Notes under the pieces: generated by a model | Seen by the model: the letters and a program-made list of their open reading frames with translations, nothing else | Database searches by the model: none | What the model was told of the DNA's origin: nothing | Translations under genes and position numbers: made by a program | Part shown: positions 39,745 to 48,942 of the stretch, in pieces | Position numbering within the stretch: the first letter of the stretch is position 1 | Layout: each line of letters opens with the position of its first letter | NCBI RefSeq assembly: GCF_000974445.1 | Contig: NZ_BBOJ01000003.1 | Location: 310,001-374,000, forward strand | Direction of reading: 5' to 3' | Length of the DNA stretch: 64,000 nucleotides | From: Lentzea aerocolonigenes | GTDB lineage: Bacteria > Actinomycetota > Actinomycetes > Mycobacteriales > Pseudonocardiaceae

Positions 39745-39844
39745 GACCTGCTCGCGCCGCTGCTCGCCCTCTGACCGGTGCTCATGGCCGCAGAGGCGGA
39801 GGATCGGAGGTGTGGACCCCTCGGTCGAGCGGAGGTGGCTGGCG

Positions 39845-41854
39845 GTGGGTGACGACTGGATGTTCGGCTTCGGCTCCAACTCGTTGGAGGACCTGGTCGG
39901 AAAGCTGTTCGGCGGGCTGGGCCAACCCCAGTCCGCGACCCGGCGCACGGACCGGTTCGGGCGCGACCTCACCGCCGCGGCACGGGAAGGCCTGCTCGAC
40001 CCCGTCATCGGCCGCGAGGACGTCATCGACGAGGTGCTCGAGGTGTTGTCGCGGCGCACCAAGAACAACCCCGTCCTGATCGGGGACCCCGGCGTGGGCA
40101 AGACCGCCGTCGTCGAGGGCATCGCGGCACGGATCGCCCGCGGCGACGTGCCCGCCACGCTGAGCGGCAGGCGGCTGATCTCGCTGGACCTGGCGGGCAT
40201 GGTCGCCGGAGCGAAGTACCGGGGCGAGTTCGAGGAACGGCTGGAGGGCGTCCTCGACGAGGTGGCCGCGACGAACCGGATGGTGGTCCTGTTCATCGAC
40301 GAGCTGCACACCGTGGTGGGCGCCGGCAGTGCCGAGGGTGCGCCGATGGACGCCGCGAACATGCTCAAACCCGTGCTCACGACGGGACGGCTCCAGGTCA
40401 TCGGTGCCACCACCGCCGAGGAGTACCGGCGGTACGTCGCGAAGGACGCCGCGCTGGAGCGGCGGTTCCAGCCGATCCAGGTCGCCGAGCCGTCCGTCGA
40501 CGAGGCGATCGCCATCCTGCGCGGCCTGCGGGACCGGTACGAGATGCACCACGGCGTGCGGATCGCGGACGAGGCGATCGTGTCCGCCGTCGAGCTGTCG
40601 GCCCGCTACGTCACCGACCGGTTCCTGCCGGACAAGGCGATCGACCTGGTGGACCGGGCGAGTGCGCGGGTCCGGCTGCGCGAGAAGTCCCCCATGCCGC
40701 CGGACCCGGTCCGGCTGGAGCAACGGGTGTGGCGGCTGAAGCGGGACAGCGCCACCGCACAGGGCGAGGACGCGGACCGCCTCGCCGACGAGCTCGCCCA
40801 GGCGGTCGCCGAGCTGGAGGCCGCGCGCGCCGCGCTGGCCGACGCGCCGCAGGTCGGGCCGAACGACGTCGCCGAGGTCGTGTCCCGCAGCACGGGCATC
40901 CCGGTCGCCCAGCTCACCGAGGCAGAACGGCACCGGCTGCTGCACCTGGAGGAACACCTGCACCAGCGGATCGTCGGGCAGGACGAGGCGGTGGAGGCGG
41001 TCGCCGACGCGGTCCGCCAGAGCCGCGCGGGCCTCAAGCACCCGCACCGGCCCGTCGGCTCGTTCCTGTTCCTCGGCCCGACCGGGGTGGGCAAGACCGA
41101 GGTCGCGAGGGCACTGGCCGAGGCGCTCTTCGGGTCGCAGGACCAGCTGATCCGGTTCGACATGAGCGAGTTCTCGCAGCAGCACACCGTCGCGCGGCTG
41201 ATCGGCGCGCCACCGGGGTACGTGGGCTACGAGGACGCCGGGCAGCTCACCGGCGCGGTCCGGCGCGCTCCGTACTCGGTGCTGCTGCTCGACGAGATCG
41301 AGAAGGCGCACGCCGACGTCTTCAACACCCTGCTGCAGGTGCTCGACGCGGGCAGGCTCACCGACGCCCAGGGACGCACGGCCGACTTCGCGAACACCGT
41401 GATCATCATGACCAGCAACATCGGCGCCGACCAGCTCCTCGCCGCCGCCACGTCGGGCGTGCCGGTCGAGGACCTGCGGGAGCCGTTGATGTCGACGGTC
41501 CGCCGCTACTTCCGGCCGGAGTTCCTCAACCGCCTCGACGAGATCATCCTGTTCCGCGGGCTCACCGCGGAACAGCTGCGGCAGATCACCGCGCTGCTGC
41601 TCGACCGCACCCGGCAACGGTTGCGCGAGCAGAACATCACGCTAGAGGTCGACGACCGGGCCGTCGACTGGCTCGCGTCCTACGGCTACGTCCCCGAGTA
41701 CGGCGCCCGGCCGTTGCGCCGCACCATCGGCAGGGAGCTGGACCGGCGGCTGTCCCGGGCGTTGCTCGCGGGCGAGCTGCGCGGCGGCCAGCACGCCGTG
41801 GTGACGGTGACCGAGTCGGGCCTGACCCTCACCATCACCGACCCTCCGACCTGA
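39845..41854 (+). CDS. Clp/Hsp100 AAA+ ATPase lacking the N-domain
   Basis: A ~669-aa protein with two AAA+ modules: Walker A GDPGVGKT near 80 with sensor [12 protein letters not shown], and Walker A GPTGVGKT near 411 with [10 protein letters not shown], then the D2-small domain ending [13 protein letters not shown]. It starts with a short acidic, Gly-rich leader and goes directly into [22 protein letters not shown], so the ClpC/ClpB N-terminal double repeat is missing; normal ClpC is about 820-850 aa. The middle domain is short. The GTG at 39845 has GGAGGTGG upstream (ATG 39860 is an alternative). It remodels or unfolds proteins, possibly with ClpP. Confidence 0.9.
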   Translation: MGDDWMFGFGSNSLEDLVGKLFGGLGQPQSATRRTDRFGRDLTAAAREGLLDPVIGREDVIDEVLEVLSRRTKNNPVLIGDPGVGKTAVVEGIAARIARGDVPATLSGRRLISLDLAGMVAGAKYRGEFEERLEGVLDEVAATNRMVVLFIDELHTVVGAGSAEGAPMDAANMLKPVLTTGRLQVIGATTAEEYRRYVAKDAALERRFQPIQVAEPSVDEAIAILRGLRDRYEMHHGVRIADEAIVSAVELSARYVTDRFLPDKAIDLVDRASARVRLREKSPMPPDPVRLEQRVWRLKRDSATAQGEDADRLADELAQAVAELEAARAALADAPQVGPNDVAEVVSRSTGIPVAQLTEAERHRLLHLEEHLHQRIVGQDEAVEAVADAVRQSRAGLKHPHRPVGSFLFLGPTGVGKTEVARALAEALFGSQDQLIRFDMSEFSQQHTVARLIGAPPGYVGYEDAGQLTGAVRRAPYSVLLLDEIEKAHADVFNTLLQVLDAGRLTDAQGRTADFANTVIIMTSNIGADQLLAAATSGVPVEDLREPLMSTVRRYFRPEFLNRLDEIILFRGLTAEQLRQITALLLDRTRQRLREQNITLEVDDRAVDWLASYGYVPEYGARPLRRTIGRELDRRLSRALLAGELRGGQHAVVTVTESGLTLTITDPPT

Positions 41855-41999
41855 CGGGCCCGCTCGGCCGCAACCGTTGCGACGGATGATCGAATTTGCC
41901 GCCCCAGCGATCCTCCACAGCCATCCTCGGCGCCGTGGCGCGCGTTTCTGATCACGAGAGGCCGCGGCGAAAGCGGCCTACGGAAACTGGGGTTTTCAT

Positions 42000-43445
42000 T
42001 TGCGTGCACTGACCATCGCTGCCGCGGTCGCGCTGACCGCGGCACTGGCACCGGGTGTCGCCCACGCGGCACCGCCGTCGAACGACGACTTCGCCAACGC
42101 CACCACGATCGGCGCACTGCCGTTCAGCTCCACTGTGGACACACGCGAAGCCACGCGGGACTCCGGCGAACCGTCCCACTGCTGGTGGAGCACCAGCAGC
42201 GTCTGGTACCGCTACACCGCCGCGGCCGACGGGTTCGTCCGCATGACGACAGACCGCCCGGACGAGCAGAAGCCGGCGATCTCCGCCTACACCGGCGAGC
42301 TCGGCGCGCTGACGTGGACACCGGGAGCCTGCCAGTTCCCGCACGGTGGCGGCTCGAACACGTTCGCGGTGAAAGCGGGCACCACCTACCACTTCCTGGT
42401 GCAGGACACGTACAACGCCGGACCCGTCACGTTCGGCCTGGAGACTGTGCCGAGGGCGGCGAACGACGACTTCGCCTCGGCCGCGGACGTGCCGTTCGAC
42501 ACCGACGTCGCGGCAAACCCCGGCCCCGCCTCGATGGAAGCGGGTGAGACCAGGCCGAAGTGCGAGCGCTCGTCCACCCGATCGCTGTGGTTCCGCTACA
42601 CCGCCGACCGCGCCGGGTTCGCCGCGGCGAAGGTCACGCAGCGGTCCAGCGGCGCGACCGTGGCCGTCTACCGCGGCACCGCGGTGAACGCGCTGACCGA
42701 AGTGGACTGCCGCAACAGCAGCCACGACCCGGCGGTCTTCACCACCACGCCAGGCGAGGTCTTCTACATCAGGGTCGCGGACGACGACCACGGCGCCACG
42801 CCGCTGACGTTGCGGGTGTCGGAAGCGCCGCAGCTCAAGCCCTACCTGGTGTACCTGCTCCCGGAGCAGCCCGGCGTCTTCGACGAGGTCCGGTTCGGCA
42901 TCGAGCCGGGTGACCCGGCGGGCCGCTACATCGCGGGTGGCGAGATCCGCTTCGGTGACGGCACGTCCGCGCAGATCCCCGCCACTCAGGGCGCGGCGCA
43001 CATCACGCACCGGTACGCCGCCGACGGCGACTACGAGGTCACGCTCACCGCACGCACCGCGGACGGTCGTTCCGGCACCTCCACCCTCCCGGTGAAGGTC
43101 GAGACGCACGACGTGACCGTCTCGAACGTCGTCGCACCCGCCACCGCGAAGGTCGGCGAGACCGGCGACGTCCAGGTGTCCGTCACCAACACCCGTTACG
43201 CGGAGGACGTCGTCGTCGAACTCCTGCGCCGCAGGTGGGACGGCTACCACGACGTCGTCGGCACGGTGCGCGGGCACGTGGCGAAGGACGGCACCCTGAC
43301 CGTGCCGTTCACGTACACCTACTCCGAGGACGACGCGAAGCTCGGCAAGGCGACGCTGAAGGCGCGGGTGCGGCTCGACGGCCGTGAGGACAACAACCCG
43401 GCCGACAACGAGCGCGTGGTCGAGACGGTCGTCTCGGCCAGTTAG
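42000..43445 (+). CDS. Secreted PKD-domain protein
   Basis: A 481-aa exported protein. The signal peptide is RALTIAAAVALTAALAPGVA ending in AHA-A; the start is a TTG at 42000, weakly supported by GGGG upstream. Two repeats of a PPSNDDFANATTIG/RAANDDFASAADVP type begin beta-rich domains (about 25-130 and 145-260) resembling pre-peptidase C-terminal domains. A PKD-like domain follows (RFGDGTSAQIPATQGAAHIT then HRYAADGDYEVTLTA) and then a CARDB/Ig-like domain. It has no catalytic motif and probably binds carbohydrate or acts at the cell surface. Confidence 0.85.
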   Translation: MRALTIAAAVALTAALAPGVAHAAPPSNDDFANATTIGALPFSSTVDTREATRDSGEPSHCWWSTSSVWYRYTAAADGFVRMTTDRPDEQKPAISAYTGELGALTWTPGACQFPHGGGSNTFAVKAGTTYHFLVQDTYNAGPVTFGLETVPRAANDDFASAADVPFDTDVAANPGPASMEAGETRPKCERSSTRSLWFRYTADRAGFAAAKVTQRSSGATVAVYRGTAVNALTEVDCRNSSHDPAVFTTTPGEVFYIRVADDDHGATPLTLRVSEAPQLKPYLVYLLPEQPGVFDEVRFGIEPGDPAGRYIAGGEIRFGDGTSAQIPATQGAAHITHRYAADGDYEVTLTARTADGRSGTSTLPVKVETHDVTVSNVVAPATAKVGETGDVQVSVTNTRYAEDVVVELLRRRWDGYHDVVGTVRGHVAKDGTLTVPFTYTYSEDDAKLGKATLKARVRLDGREDNNPADNERVVETVVSAS

Positions 43446-43453
43446 TGGTCGTC

Positions 43454-43489
43454 CCGTCCGGGCGCGTCCGCGTGGCGTTGCCCGGACGG
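43454..43489. terminator. Terminator between PKD and sulfotransferase genes
   Basis: Perfect 10-bp stem CCGTCCGGGC/GCCCGGACGG (43454-43463 with 43480-43489), 16-nt loop, placed between two convergent stops. Confidence 0.7.
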
Positions 43490-43496
43490 CACCGCG

Positions 43497-44378
43497 CTAC
43501 GGCCGGTGGAGCCAACCGGCGAGGTCGGGCGGGGCCAGTTCGGCCACGCGACGGTGGTAGCGGTCGAGCGCGACGGGGTCCAGCAGGCGCCGCCACTGGC
43601 CGCTGGTGCCGGAGCGGAAGAAGTTCTCGTTGCTGCGCCACAACTTCGCGTCGACGCCGGGGGCGAGGTCGTCGGCACGGCCGCGCATGTGGTCGAACGT
43701 CGCCGCTGCCGCGAGTTCCTCGACGCGCTCGTCGCTGACCTCGATCGACAGCAGCTGTGCCAGGCGCCGCAGCTCACCGGGCAGGTCGGCCTTGAGGTCC
43801 GCGTAGTGGAACAGCCCGACCTGGGGCTCGTCGCGCCGTTCCCAGAACGTCCACACGTGGTTGACGAGGTTCGCCAGGGTCACGCCGAACGAGGACGTGT
43901 CGTCGACGAGGTCCGAGTTGGCCCACAACCAGAACCGGTCGAGCTGGTCCGGTGGCGGTGGCCGCATGTCCAGGCCGGCCGGGGGCATGGCGTCCGGGTG
44001 GATGTTGGCCGTGGCGTTCTCGAACGACAGCATCACGTCCCGCGGATCACGCCCGACGCAGAGGTACGTCACGTCCTCGCGGAACGGCAGGCCGTCGAGC
44101 GGGGTGTGGGTCTTGATGAACCGCCGGTGCTGCTGGCTTTCGAGCGTCGCCAGCGTCGCGGCGGTGTCGTAGGTGGTCGCGTCCAGCCACGGAGAGATCT
44201 CGGTGAGCGGCCGGTCGAACTCGGTCTTGTCGAAGATCAGCAACGCGCACAGCATCTGCATCCAGGTGGTGCCGCACTTCGCGGGCGGACTCACCACCAC
44301 GTCCCCCGCCCGGAACGGGAAGTCCGCCCACAGGGCGCTGTCGGACACCACGGTTCGATATCGCCGCAACGCAGCCAT
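43497..44378 (-). CDS. Sulfotransferase-family protein
   Basis: A 293-aa cytosolic-type sulfotransferase. The PAPS 5'-phosphosulfate loop is SPPAKCGTTWMQMLCALL, followed by a catalytic-site FIKTHTPLDGLPF and the 3'-phosphate motif YLCVGRDPRDVMLSFENA. It would transfer sulfate from PAPS to a hydroxyl or amine. The ATG at 44378 has GGGGGAGAG upstream; 12 further codons are open upstream but unsupported. It lies alone between convergent and divergent neighbours, so its target is unknown. Confidence 0.9.
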   Translation of the reverse strand: MAALRRYRTVVSDSALWADFPFRAGDVVVSPPAKCGTTWMQMLCALLIFDKTEFDRPLTEISPWLDATTYDTAATLATLESQQHRRFIKTHTPLDGLPFREDVTYLCVGRDPRDVMLSFENATANIHPDAMPPAGLDMRPPPPDQLDRFWLWANSDLVDDTSSFGVTLANLVNHVWTFWERRDEPQVGLFHYADLKADLPGELRRLAQLLSIEVSDERVEELAAAATFDHMRGRADDLAPGVDAKLWRSNENFFRSGTSGQWRRLLDPVALDRYHRRVAELAPPDLAGWLHRP

Positions 44379-44594
44379 GATCAGCTCTCCCCCAGCCTTC
44401 TCGACGTGCGCCACGTCCAGGGTGACACGCCCCGCTGACGATCAACAGCTCCTGGCGGCCCAACGCGGTTGCGGCTTCACGCGAAAACGGGCGTTCCCGC
44501 GGCGCCGTTTTCTCGCGGATCGACGAAGACGCGTCACCACCGGGCTGGAAGGCTTCGATTCAGTCGAACCTGCCCGGCATCCCGGAGGAACAAC

Positions 44595-44966
44595 GTGATC
44601 GGAAAAGGACTCGGGCGCCTCTGCGCGTCGATCGGTGCCACCGCTGCCATCACGGCGTCGATCGTGGCCGGTGGTGCGGCCGCCGCCACAGCCCAGCCGG
44701 TGGCCGCGGACGTGGGTACGGCCAGCCTGCACCGCAGCTGGGCGTGCACGGTTCCGTCCGGCTACACCTGGTCGTCGGTGCGCAGCAACCCCAACTGCGG
44801 GTTCCGCTACGAGTACTTCCTGCTCGACGCCGTGAACTACAACCTGACCGGTGTCTGGGCCTGCGGGATCCCGTCCGGCTACACCTACACCTCCGCGCGG
44901 CAGGGCAGCAACTGCTCCGCCTCGCCGGGTTCCTCACCCTACGAGTACCGGCTCGCGAGGCTCTGA
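44595..44966 (+). CDS. Small secreted Cys-repeat protein
   Basis: A 123-aa protein with a signal peptide (SIGATAAITASIVAGGAAAA) and a mature part built of two copies of an ~40-residue unit: WACTVPSGYTWSSVRSNPNC and WACGIPSGYTYTSARQGSNC, each followed by a Y-rich segment (YEYFLLD, YEYRLARL). The four cysteines may form one disulfide per unit. GTG start with GGAGG eight bases upstream. I do not recognise a function; size and repeats suggest a surface or secreted ligand-binding protein. Confidence 0.8.
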   Translation: MIGKGLGRLCASIGATAAITASIVAGGAAAATAQPVAADVGTASLHRSWACTVPSGYTWSSVRSNPNCGFRYEYFLLDAVNYNLTGVWACGIPSGYTYTSARQGSNCSASPGSSPYEYRLARL

Positions 44967-44983
44967 TTCGGCTCTCGCGCAGA

Positions 44984-45025
44984 GAGAAAGCCCTTCACCG
45001 CCCCGGCTCGGTGAGGGGCTTTCTC
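44984..45025. terminator. Bidirectional terminator
   Basis: Nearly perfect 17-bp stem GAGAAAGCCCTTCACCG/CGGTGAGGGGCTTTCTC (44984-45000 with 45009-45025, one G-T pair) and an 8-nt loop, between the secreted-protein stop and the convergent PucR stop. Confidence 0.88.
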
Positions 45026-45032
45026 CTGGAGG

Positions 45033-46166
45033 TCAGGACAGAACGCGGGCCACGACCGCGCTGAGGATCCTGATGCCGTGCGTGCTGGCCGGGTCGATCC
45101 CGGTCAGCTCCCTGACCCGCTGGAGCCGGTAGTCCAGGCTGCGCGGGTGGATGCGCAACGCCGCGGCGGCCCGTGGCCGGTTCAGGTCGTGGCGGTAGTA
45201 CGCGTCCAGGGTCTCCACCAGCTCGGGACCGCCGGTCAGCCGGCCCGCGAGCTGGTGCAGCCACCGGTCGATCTCCGGCAGGTCCGCGGCACCGAGCTCG
45301 ATGAACACGTCGGCCGCGGTGTGGAGGTGACCCGCCCGTGTCACCCGGCTGACGCGTCTGGCCAGCGCGAAGGCCTCGGCGAGCGCGGTGGCCGGACCGC
45401 TGGCCGTGCCCACGGAGAACGGGCCGCCGATGATCTCGGTGAGATCGCTGACCAGCCTGGCCGAGGTCGTCTCCTGCCCGGCGGGGACCAGCGCCACGAA
45501 CTCGTTGCCGCCGAACCACGTCGCAGGGGCACCGCACCGGCGCCAGGCCGCGTGAACGGCTTCGGCGGCCACCTCCTTTGCCACGTCCGGTGTTCGGGCG
45601 ACGATCACCTGGTAGCAGCCGGGCACCCGCACACCCAGCTCGCCGGCGTTCGCGATGGCGGCCACCTCACCCGCGAGCACCATCTCGGCGAACTGCCGCA
45701 CCTGCGCCATCTCCGGCAGGAAACGCTTCTGCCCCTGCAGGAACCCCGTGGTGTAGGCCTGCTGGGCGGCGGTTCCCTGTGGTCCCAGCCAGCCGAGCAT
45801 CCGCATGGTCGCGGGGAGGTCGGCGGGTCCGGACGCCTCCTGGATCTCGTTGAGGGTGGCGCTGGCGTGCAACGTGAGCAGGCGCCGCAGGCCCGCGCGG
45901 GACATGCCGGTCTCACCACGCCGTTCCCCGGTGGCCGCGACCACGGCGAGATCCTCCGCGGTCAGTGGCTCGTCGCCCGCGACGAGTTCGATGGTGCGGC
46001 GCCGGATGAACACCGCGAAGTCGAGCATGTCCGCGTACTCGCGCGGATCACCGGCGGCCGCGGCGTACTCCGGCAGGTCGCCGGTGCAGATCTCGACGAC
46101 CCGTCTGGCGTTGGCGGGCACCTGTTTTCGCAACGTGCCGAGGAAGTCGCTCACACCGCTTCCCAT
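45033..46166 (-). CDS. PucR/CdaR-type transcriptional regulator, copy 1
   Basis: A 377-aa regulator with a helical N-terminal sensor region, a degenerate GGDEF-like middle part (CYQVIVARTPD, WFGGNEFVALVPAGQE) and the PucR C-terminal HTH (LDAYYRHDLNRPRAAAALRI then HPRSLDYRLQRVRELTGIDP). Paralogous to the gene at 46151-47290. Starts at ATG 46166, or at a GTG at 46154 that overlaps the upstream stop, so the two genes are co-translated. The regulated genes are not evident. Confidence 0.88.
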   Translation of the reverse strand: MGSGVSDFLGTLRKQVPANARRVVEICTGDLPEYAAAAGDPREYADMLDFAVFIRRRTIELVAGDEPLTAEDLAVVAATGERRGETGMSRAGLRRLLTLHASATLNEIQEASGPADLPATMRMLGWLGPQGTAAQQAYTTGFLQGQKRFLPEMAQVRQFAEMVLAGEVAAIANAGELGVRVPGCYQVIVARTPDVAKEVAAEAVHAAWRRCGAPATWFGGNEFVALVPAGQETTSARLVSDLTEIIGGPFSVGTASGPATALAEAFALARRVSRVTRAGHLHTAADVFIELGAADLPEIDRWLHQLAGRLTGGPELVETLDAYYRHDLNRPRAAAALRIHPRSLDYRLQRVRELTGIDPASTHGIRILSAVVARVLS

Positions 46167-47290
46167 CCGGAGAGAGCACGGGTCACGGTTGCGCTCAGGA
46201 TCCGGACACCGCGCACGGATACCGGGTCCAGTCCGGTGAGAGCGTGGACACGCTGCAACCGGTAGTCGAGCGTTCGCGGGTGGACGTTCAACGCGGCGGC
46301 GGTGCGCGTCCGGCCCATGTCGTTGCGGTAGAAGGCGTCGAGCGTCGCCACCAGGTCAGGACCGTCGGCGAGTGCACGTGCCAGGTCGCGCAGCCACCGG
46401 TCGACCGGAGGAATGCGCGCGGCACCGATCTCGGGGAACAGATCGGTCAGGTGGTGCACCGCGCCCGGCGTGGACCGGACGGGCGAGGCACGGCTGACCT
46501 GTCGTGCTCGCGTGAACGCCTCGGCCAGCGCACCGCTGCGGCCTCGCACGGCACCGGCGGCGCACGGAAGTCGCACCAGGTCACCGAAGTGCTCGACGAC
46601 GGCGAGGCTCGCCGTCTCGTCCGGTACCAGCGCGACGAACTCGCCGGGTCCCGTCCAGCAGACCGGTGTCCAGTGACGGCTCAGCAGGCCCTGGAGAACG
46701 TCCGCCCGATCGGGATCGCCCCTGGGCACGCGCACCACCGTCACGACGCAGTCGCCGGGCAGGTTCATGGCCAGGCCCGCCGCCATGTCCGCGGCCACCG
46801 GATCGTCGGCGAGCAACGCCCCGGCCAGCTGCTGGACGCGGTCCACTACGGGCAGCACCGCTTCCTGTCCGTCCAGGAATCCTTGCGTGTAGGCGGTTTG
46901 CGCGGCCAGCCCCAGCGTCGGCAGCGAGGCGAGCGTGTGCATGACGTCGTCGAGGTCGTGCGGATTGGCCGCCTCGTGCACCTCCTTCAACGTCAAGGAG
47001 GTGTGGATCTGCAGGGCGTGCCGCTGGGAGGCCAGCGAGAGCCCGCTCTCCGCCCGGTTGCGCCCGACCGCGCGGATGAAGGCCAGGTCGGCGGCGGGGA
47101 ACCCTTCGTTCGCCGTCACCAGCGCGACCGTGCGTTTTCGCAGGTACACCGCGAAGTCCAGCATCGCGGCACGTTCACCGGACTCGTCCGCGATCTTGCG
47201 GTAGTCGGGCAGCTCGCGCACGTAGACGTCGACAGCACGGCGGCTGTTGGCGTCGACGCTGTTGCGCCACAGGGTGAAGAGGTCCGCCAC
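46151..47290 (-). CDS. PucR/CdaR-type transcriptional regulator, copy 2
   Basis: A 379-aa paralogue with the same layout: N-terminal helical region (RAAMLDFAVYLRKRTVALVT), middle CVVTVVRVPRGDP and FVALVPDETASL, and C-terminal HTH (LDAFYRNDMGRTRTAAALNV then HPRTLDYRLQRVHALTGLDP). GTG start with GAGGGGG upstream. It is divergent from the FAD-monooxygenase operon, with 212 bp between them. Tandem PucR pairs from duplication may form heteromers. Confidence 0.88.
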   Translation of the reverse strand: MADLFTLWRNSVDANSRRAVDVYVRELPDYRKIADESGERAAMLDFAVYLRKRTVALVTANEGFPAADLAFIRAVGRNRAESGLSLASQRHALQIHTSLTLKEVHEAANPHDLDDVMHTLASLPTLGLAAQTAYTQGFLDGQEAVLPVVDRVQQLAGALLADDPVAADMAAGLAMNLPGDCVVTVVRVPRGDPDRADVLQGLLSRHWTPVCWTGPGEFVALVPDETASLAVVEHFGDLVRLPCAAGAVRGRSGALAEAFTRARQVSRASPVRSTPGAVHHLTDLFPEIGAARIPPVDRWLRDLARALADGPDLVATLDAFYRNDMGRTRTAAALNVHPRTLDYRLQRVHALTGLDPVSVRGVRILSATVTRALSGWEAV

Positions 47291-47457
47291 ATCGCCCCCT
47301 CGGCCAGAGGTTCACCCGAAAGGCCATCGTGGTGGGAGAACCTGACCGGCAGGTACCGCCGGGAGGCCGACGCCGAAGACCGCCTTGTGCCGCAAGGGGT
47401 TCACGTCCACTCACGAGCGAGCGCAGCCAGTTCGTCGCTTGACGCCCGCTGCAGCCG

Positions 47458-47486
47458 ATCATACATTCGACGACACTTTGTATGAT
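47458..47486. promoter_or_regulatory. TetR-type dyad upstream of the FAD-monooxygenase operon
   Basis: Perfect 8-bp arms ATCATACA and TGTATGAT separated by 13 bp, ending 16 bp before the ATG at 47503 and over the likely ribosome-binding region. The A/T-rich arms stand out in GC-rich DNA. The TetR gene at 50029 in the same operon is the natural binder (autorepression). Confidence 0.65.
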
Positions 47487-47502
47487 TGAGGGAGTGGTCG
47501 GT

Positions 47503-48942
47503 ATGCGTCTCGGCACCACCGCCGTCGTCCTCGGTGGCAGCGCGGCAGGCCTGTGCGCCGCGGGAGCGCTCTCCGCGCACTTCGACCACGTCCTGGTGCT
47601 CGAACGCGACGTGCTGCCGGCCGACGCCGAGCACCGCCGTGGCGTGCCGCAGAGCAAGCACCCGCACTTCCTGCTGAACTCGGGTCGTCGTGCGATCGAG
47701 GCGCTGTTCCCCGGTTTCGAGGAAGCGTTGATCGCCGCGGGCGGCCTGCACCTGATGCCGTCCATGGACGCCGCCTACCTCGACGAAGAGGGCTGGTCGG
47801 CACGCAAGCGCGGCACGATGACGATGATCTACGGCTCGCGGCTGCTGATCGAGCGGGTGCTGCGCGACCAGGTTCGGAAACTGGCCAACGTGGTCATCCG
47901 CGAAGGTGTGTCGGTCACCGGCCTGAGCACCCGCGACGGCGAGGTCACCGGAGTTTCCTTCACCGATGACGAGCACGTCGAGGCCGACCTCGTCGTCGAC
48001 GCGATGGGCCGGGGATCGCCGGTCTCCTCGTGGCTGGTGGCCGCGGGCTGGCCGGAGCCGGAGGTGCGGACGCTCGACGCCAAGGTCACCTACACCTCGC
48101 GCTGGTACGAACTTCCCGAGCAGCCGCCGGAGTCGTGGTGGTGGCGGCATCTGGTGATCATGCCGACCCAGCACCGGGGCGAGCACCCCGCCGAGCACGA
48201 GTTCCTGGTCAACTTCTTCCCCATCGAGGGCAACCGCGCCATCGCGTGCATGGGCTCGTGGGGCCACGAGATGCCGCGCACCACCGAGACGTTCACCGGG
48301 TCGGCGCGACGGGTGCGGACGCCGTTGTTCGCCGCCGCGATGGACCGGTGTTCTCCCGTCTCCGAGGTGCACCTGACCCGGTCCACCGGCAACAAGTGGC
48401 GGCGCTACGACCTGTGGGCGACACCGCCGCGGCGGCTGGTGTTCGTCGGCGACGCGATCTGCGCGTTCAACCCGTTCTACGGGCAGGGCATCAGTTCCGC
48501 GGCGAGCTCGGCGTTGTTGCTGCGCGAGCGCCTCTCCCGCGCCGTCGAGGTCGGTACGACGTTCTCCGCGAAGTTTCTCCTGGCGCAGCGGAAGTCGCTG
48601 AACGTGCCGTGGCGCCTCGCACTGGCCAGGGACCGCGGCTACGCGTGCGCCGAAGGCACCGAGAAGATCAGCGAGTGGAAGCGGCGCATCGTCGCGGCGG
48701 TGTCCGGACCGGCGTTCAGCTTCATCGTCGGCGCCGCACGGGAGTACGCGGTGGTCGACGAGCACTTCGCCAAGGTGTTCAACCTCGACGAGTCGCTGGG
48801 CGACATGATGACGAACCCTCGGGTGCTCGCGGGCCTTCTGCGTTATCGCGTCCGCACCGCGTTGGGACGGCACCGGGTTCCGTTCGGGTTCGACGCCCAG
48901 GCCGAACCACCGGTCACGGACTACTCGGCGGCGGCACGATGA
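47503..48942 (+). CDS. FAD-dependent monooxygenase/halogenase-superfamily oxidoreductase
   Basis: A 479-aa flavoprotein with TAVVLGGSAAGLCAAGALSA (FAD dinucleotide motif) and the second FAD motif RRLVFVGDAICAFNPFYGQG, as in UbiH/PHBH-type monooxygenases. No W-x-W-x-I-P halogenase motif is seen. The C-terminal third is variable and substrate-specific. The ATG at 47503 has GAGGGAG eight bases upstream; 47482 is an unsupported earlier start. It is coupled (ATGA) to a membrane protein and then a TetR gene, so it may detoxify or tailor a hydrophobic compound. Confidence 0.88.
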   Translation: MRLGTTAVVLGGSAAGLCAAGALSAHFDHVLVLERDVLPADAEHRRGVPQSKHPHFLLNSGRRAIEALFPGFEEALIAAGGLHLMPSMDAAYLDEEGWSARKRGTMTMIYGSRLLIERVLRDQVRKLANVVIREGVSVTGLSTRDGEVTGVSFTDDEHVEADLVVDAMGRGSPVSSWLVAAGWPEPEVRTLDAKVTYTSRWYELPEQPPESWWWRHLVIMPTQHRGEHPAEHEFLVNFFPIEGNRAIACMGSWGHEMPRTTETFTGSARRVRTPLFAAAMDRCSPVSEVHLTRSTGNKWRRYDLWATPPRRLVFVGDAICAFNPFYGQGISSAASSALLLRERLSRAVEVGTTFSAKFLLAQRKSLNVPWRLALARDRGYACAEGTEKISEWKRRIVAAVSGPAFSFIVGAAREYAVVDEHFAKVFNLDESLGDMMTNPRVLAGLLRYRVRTALGRHRVPFGFDAQAEPPVTDYSAAAR

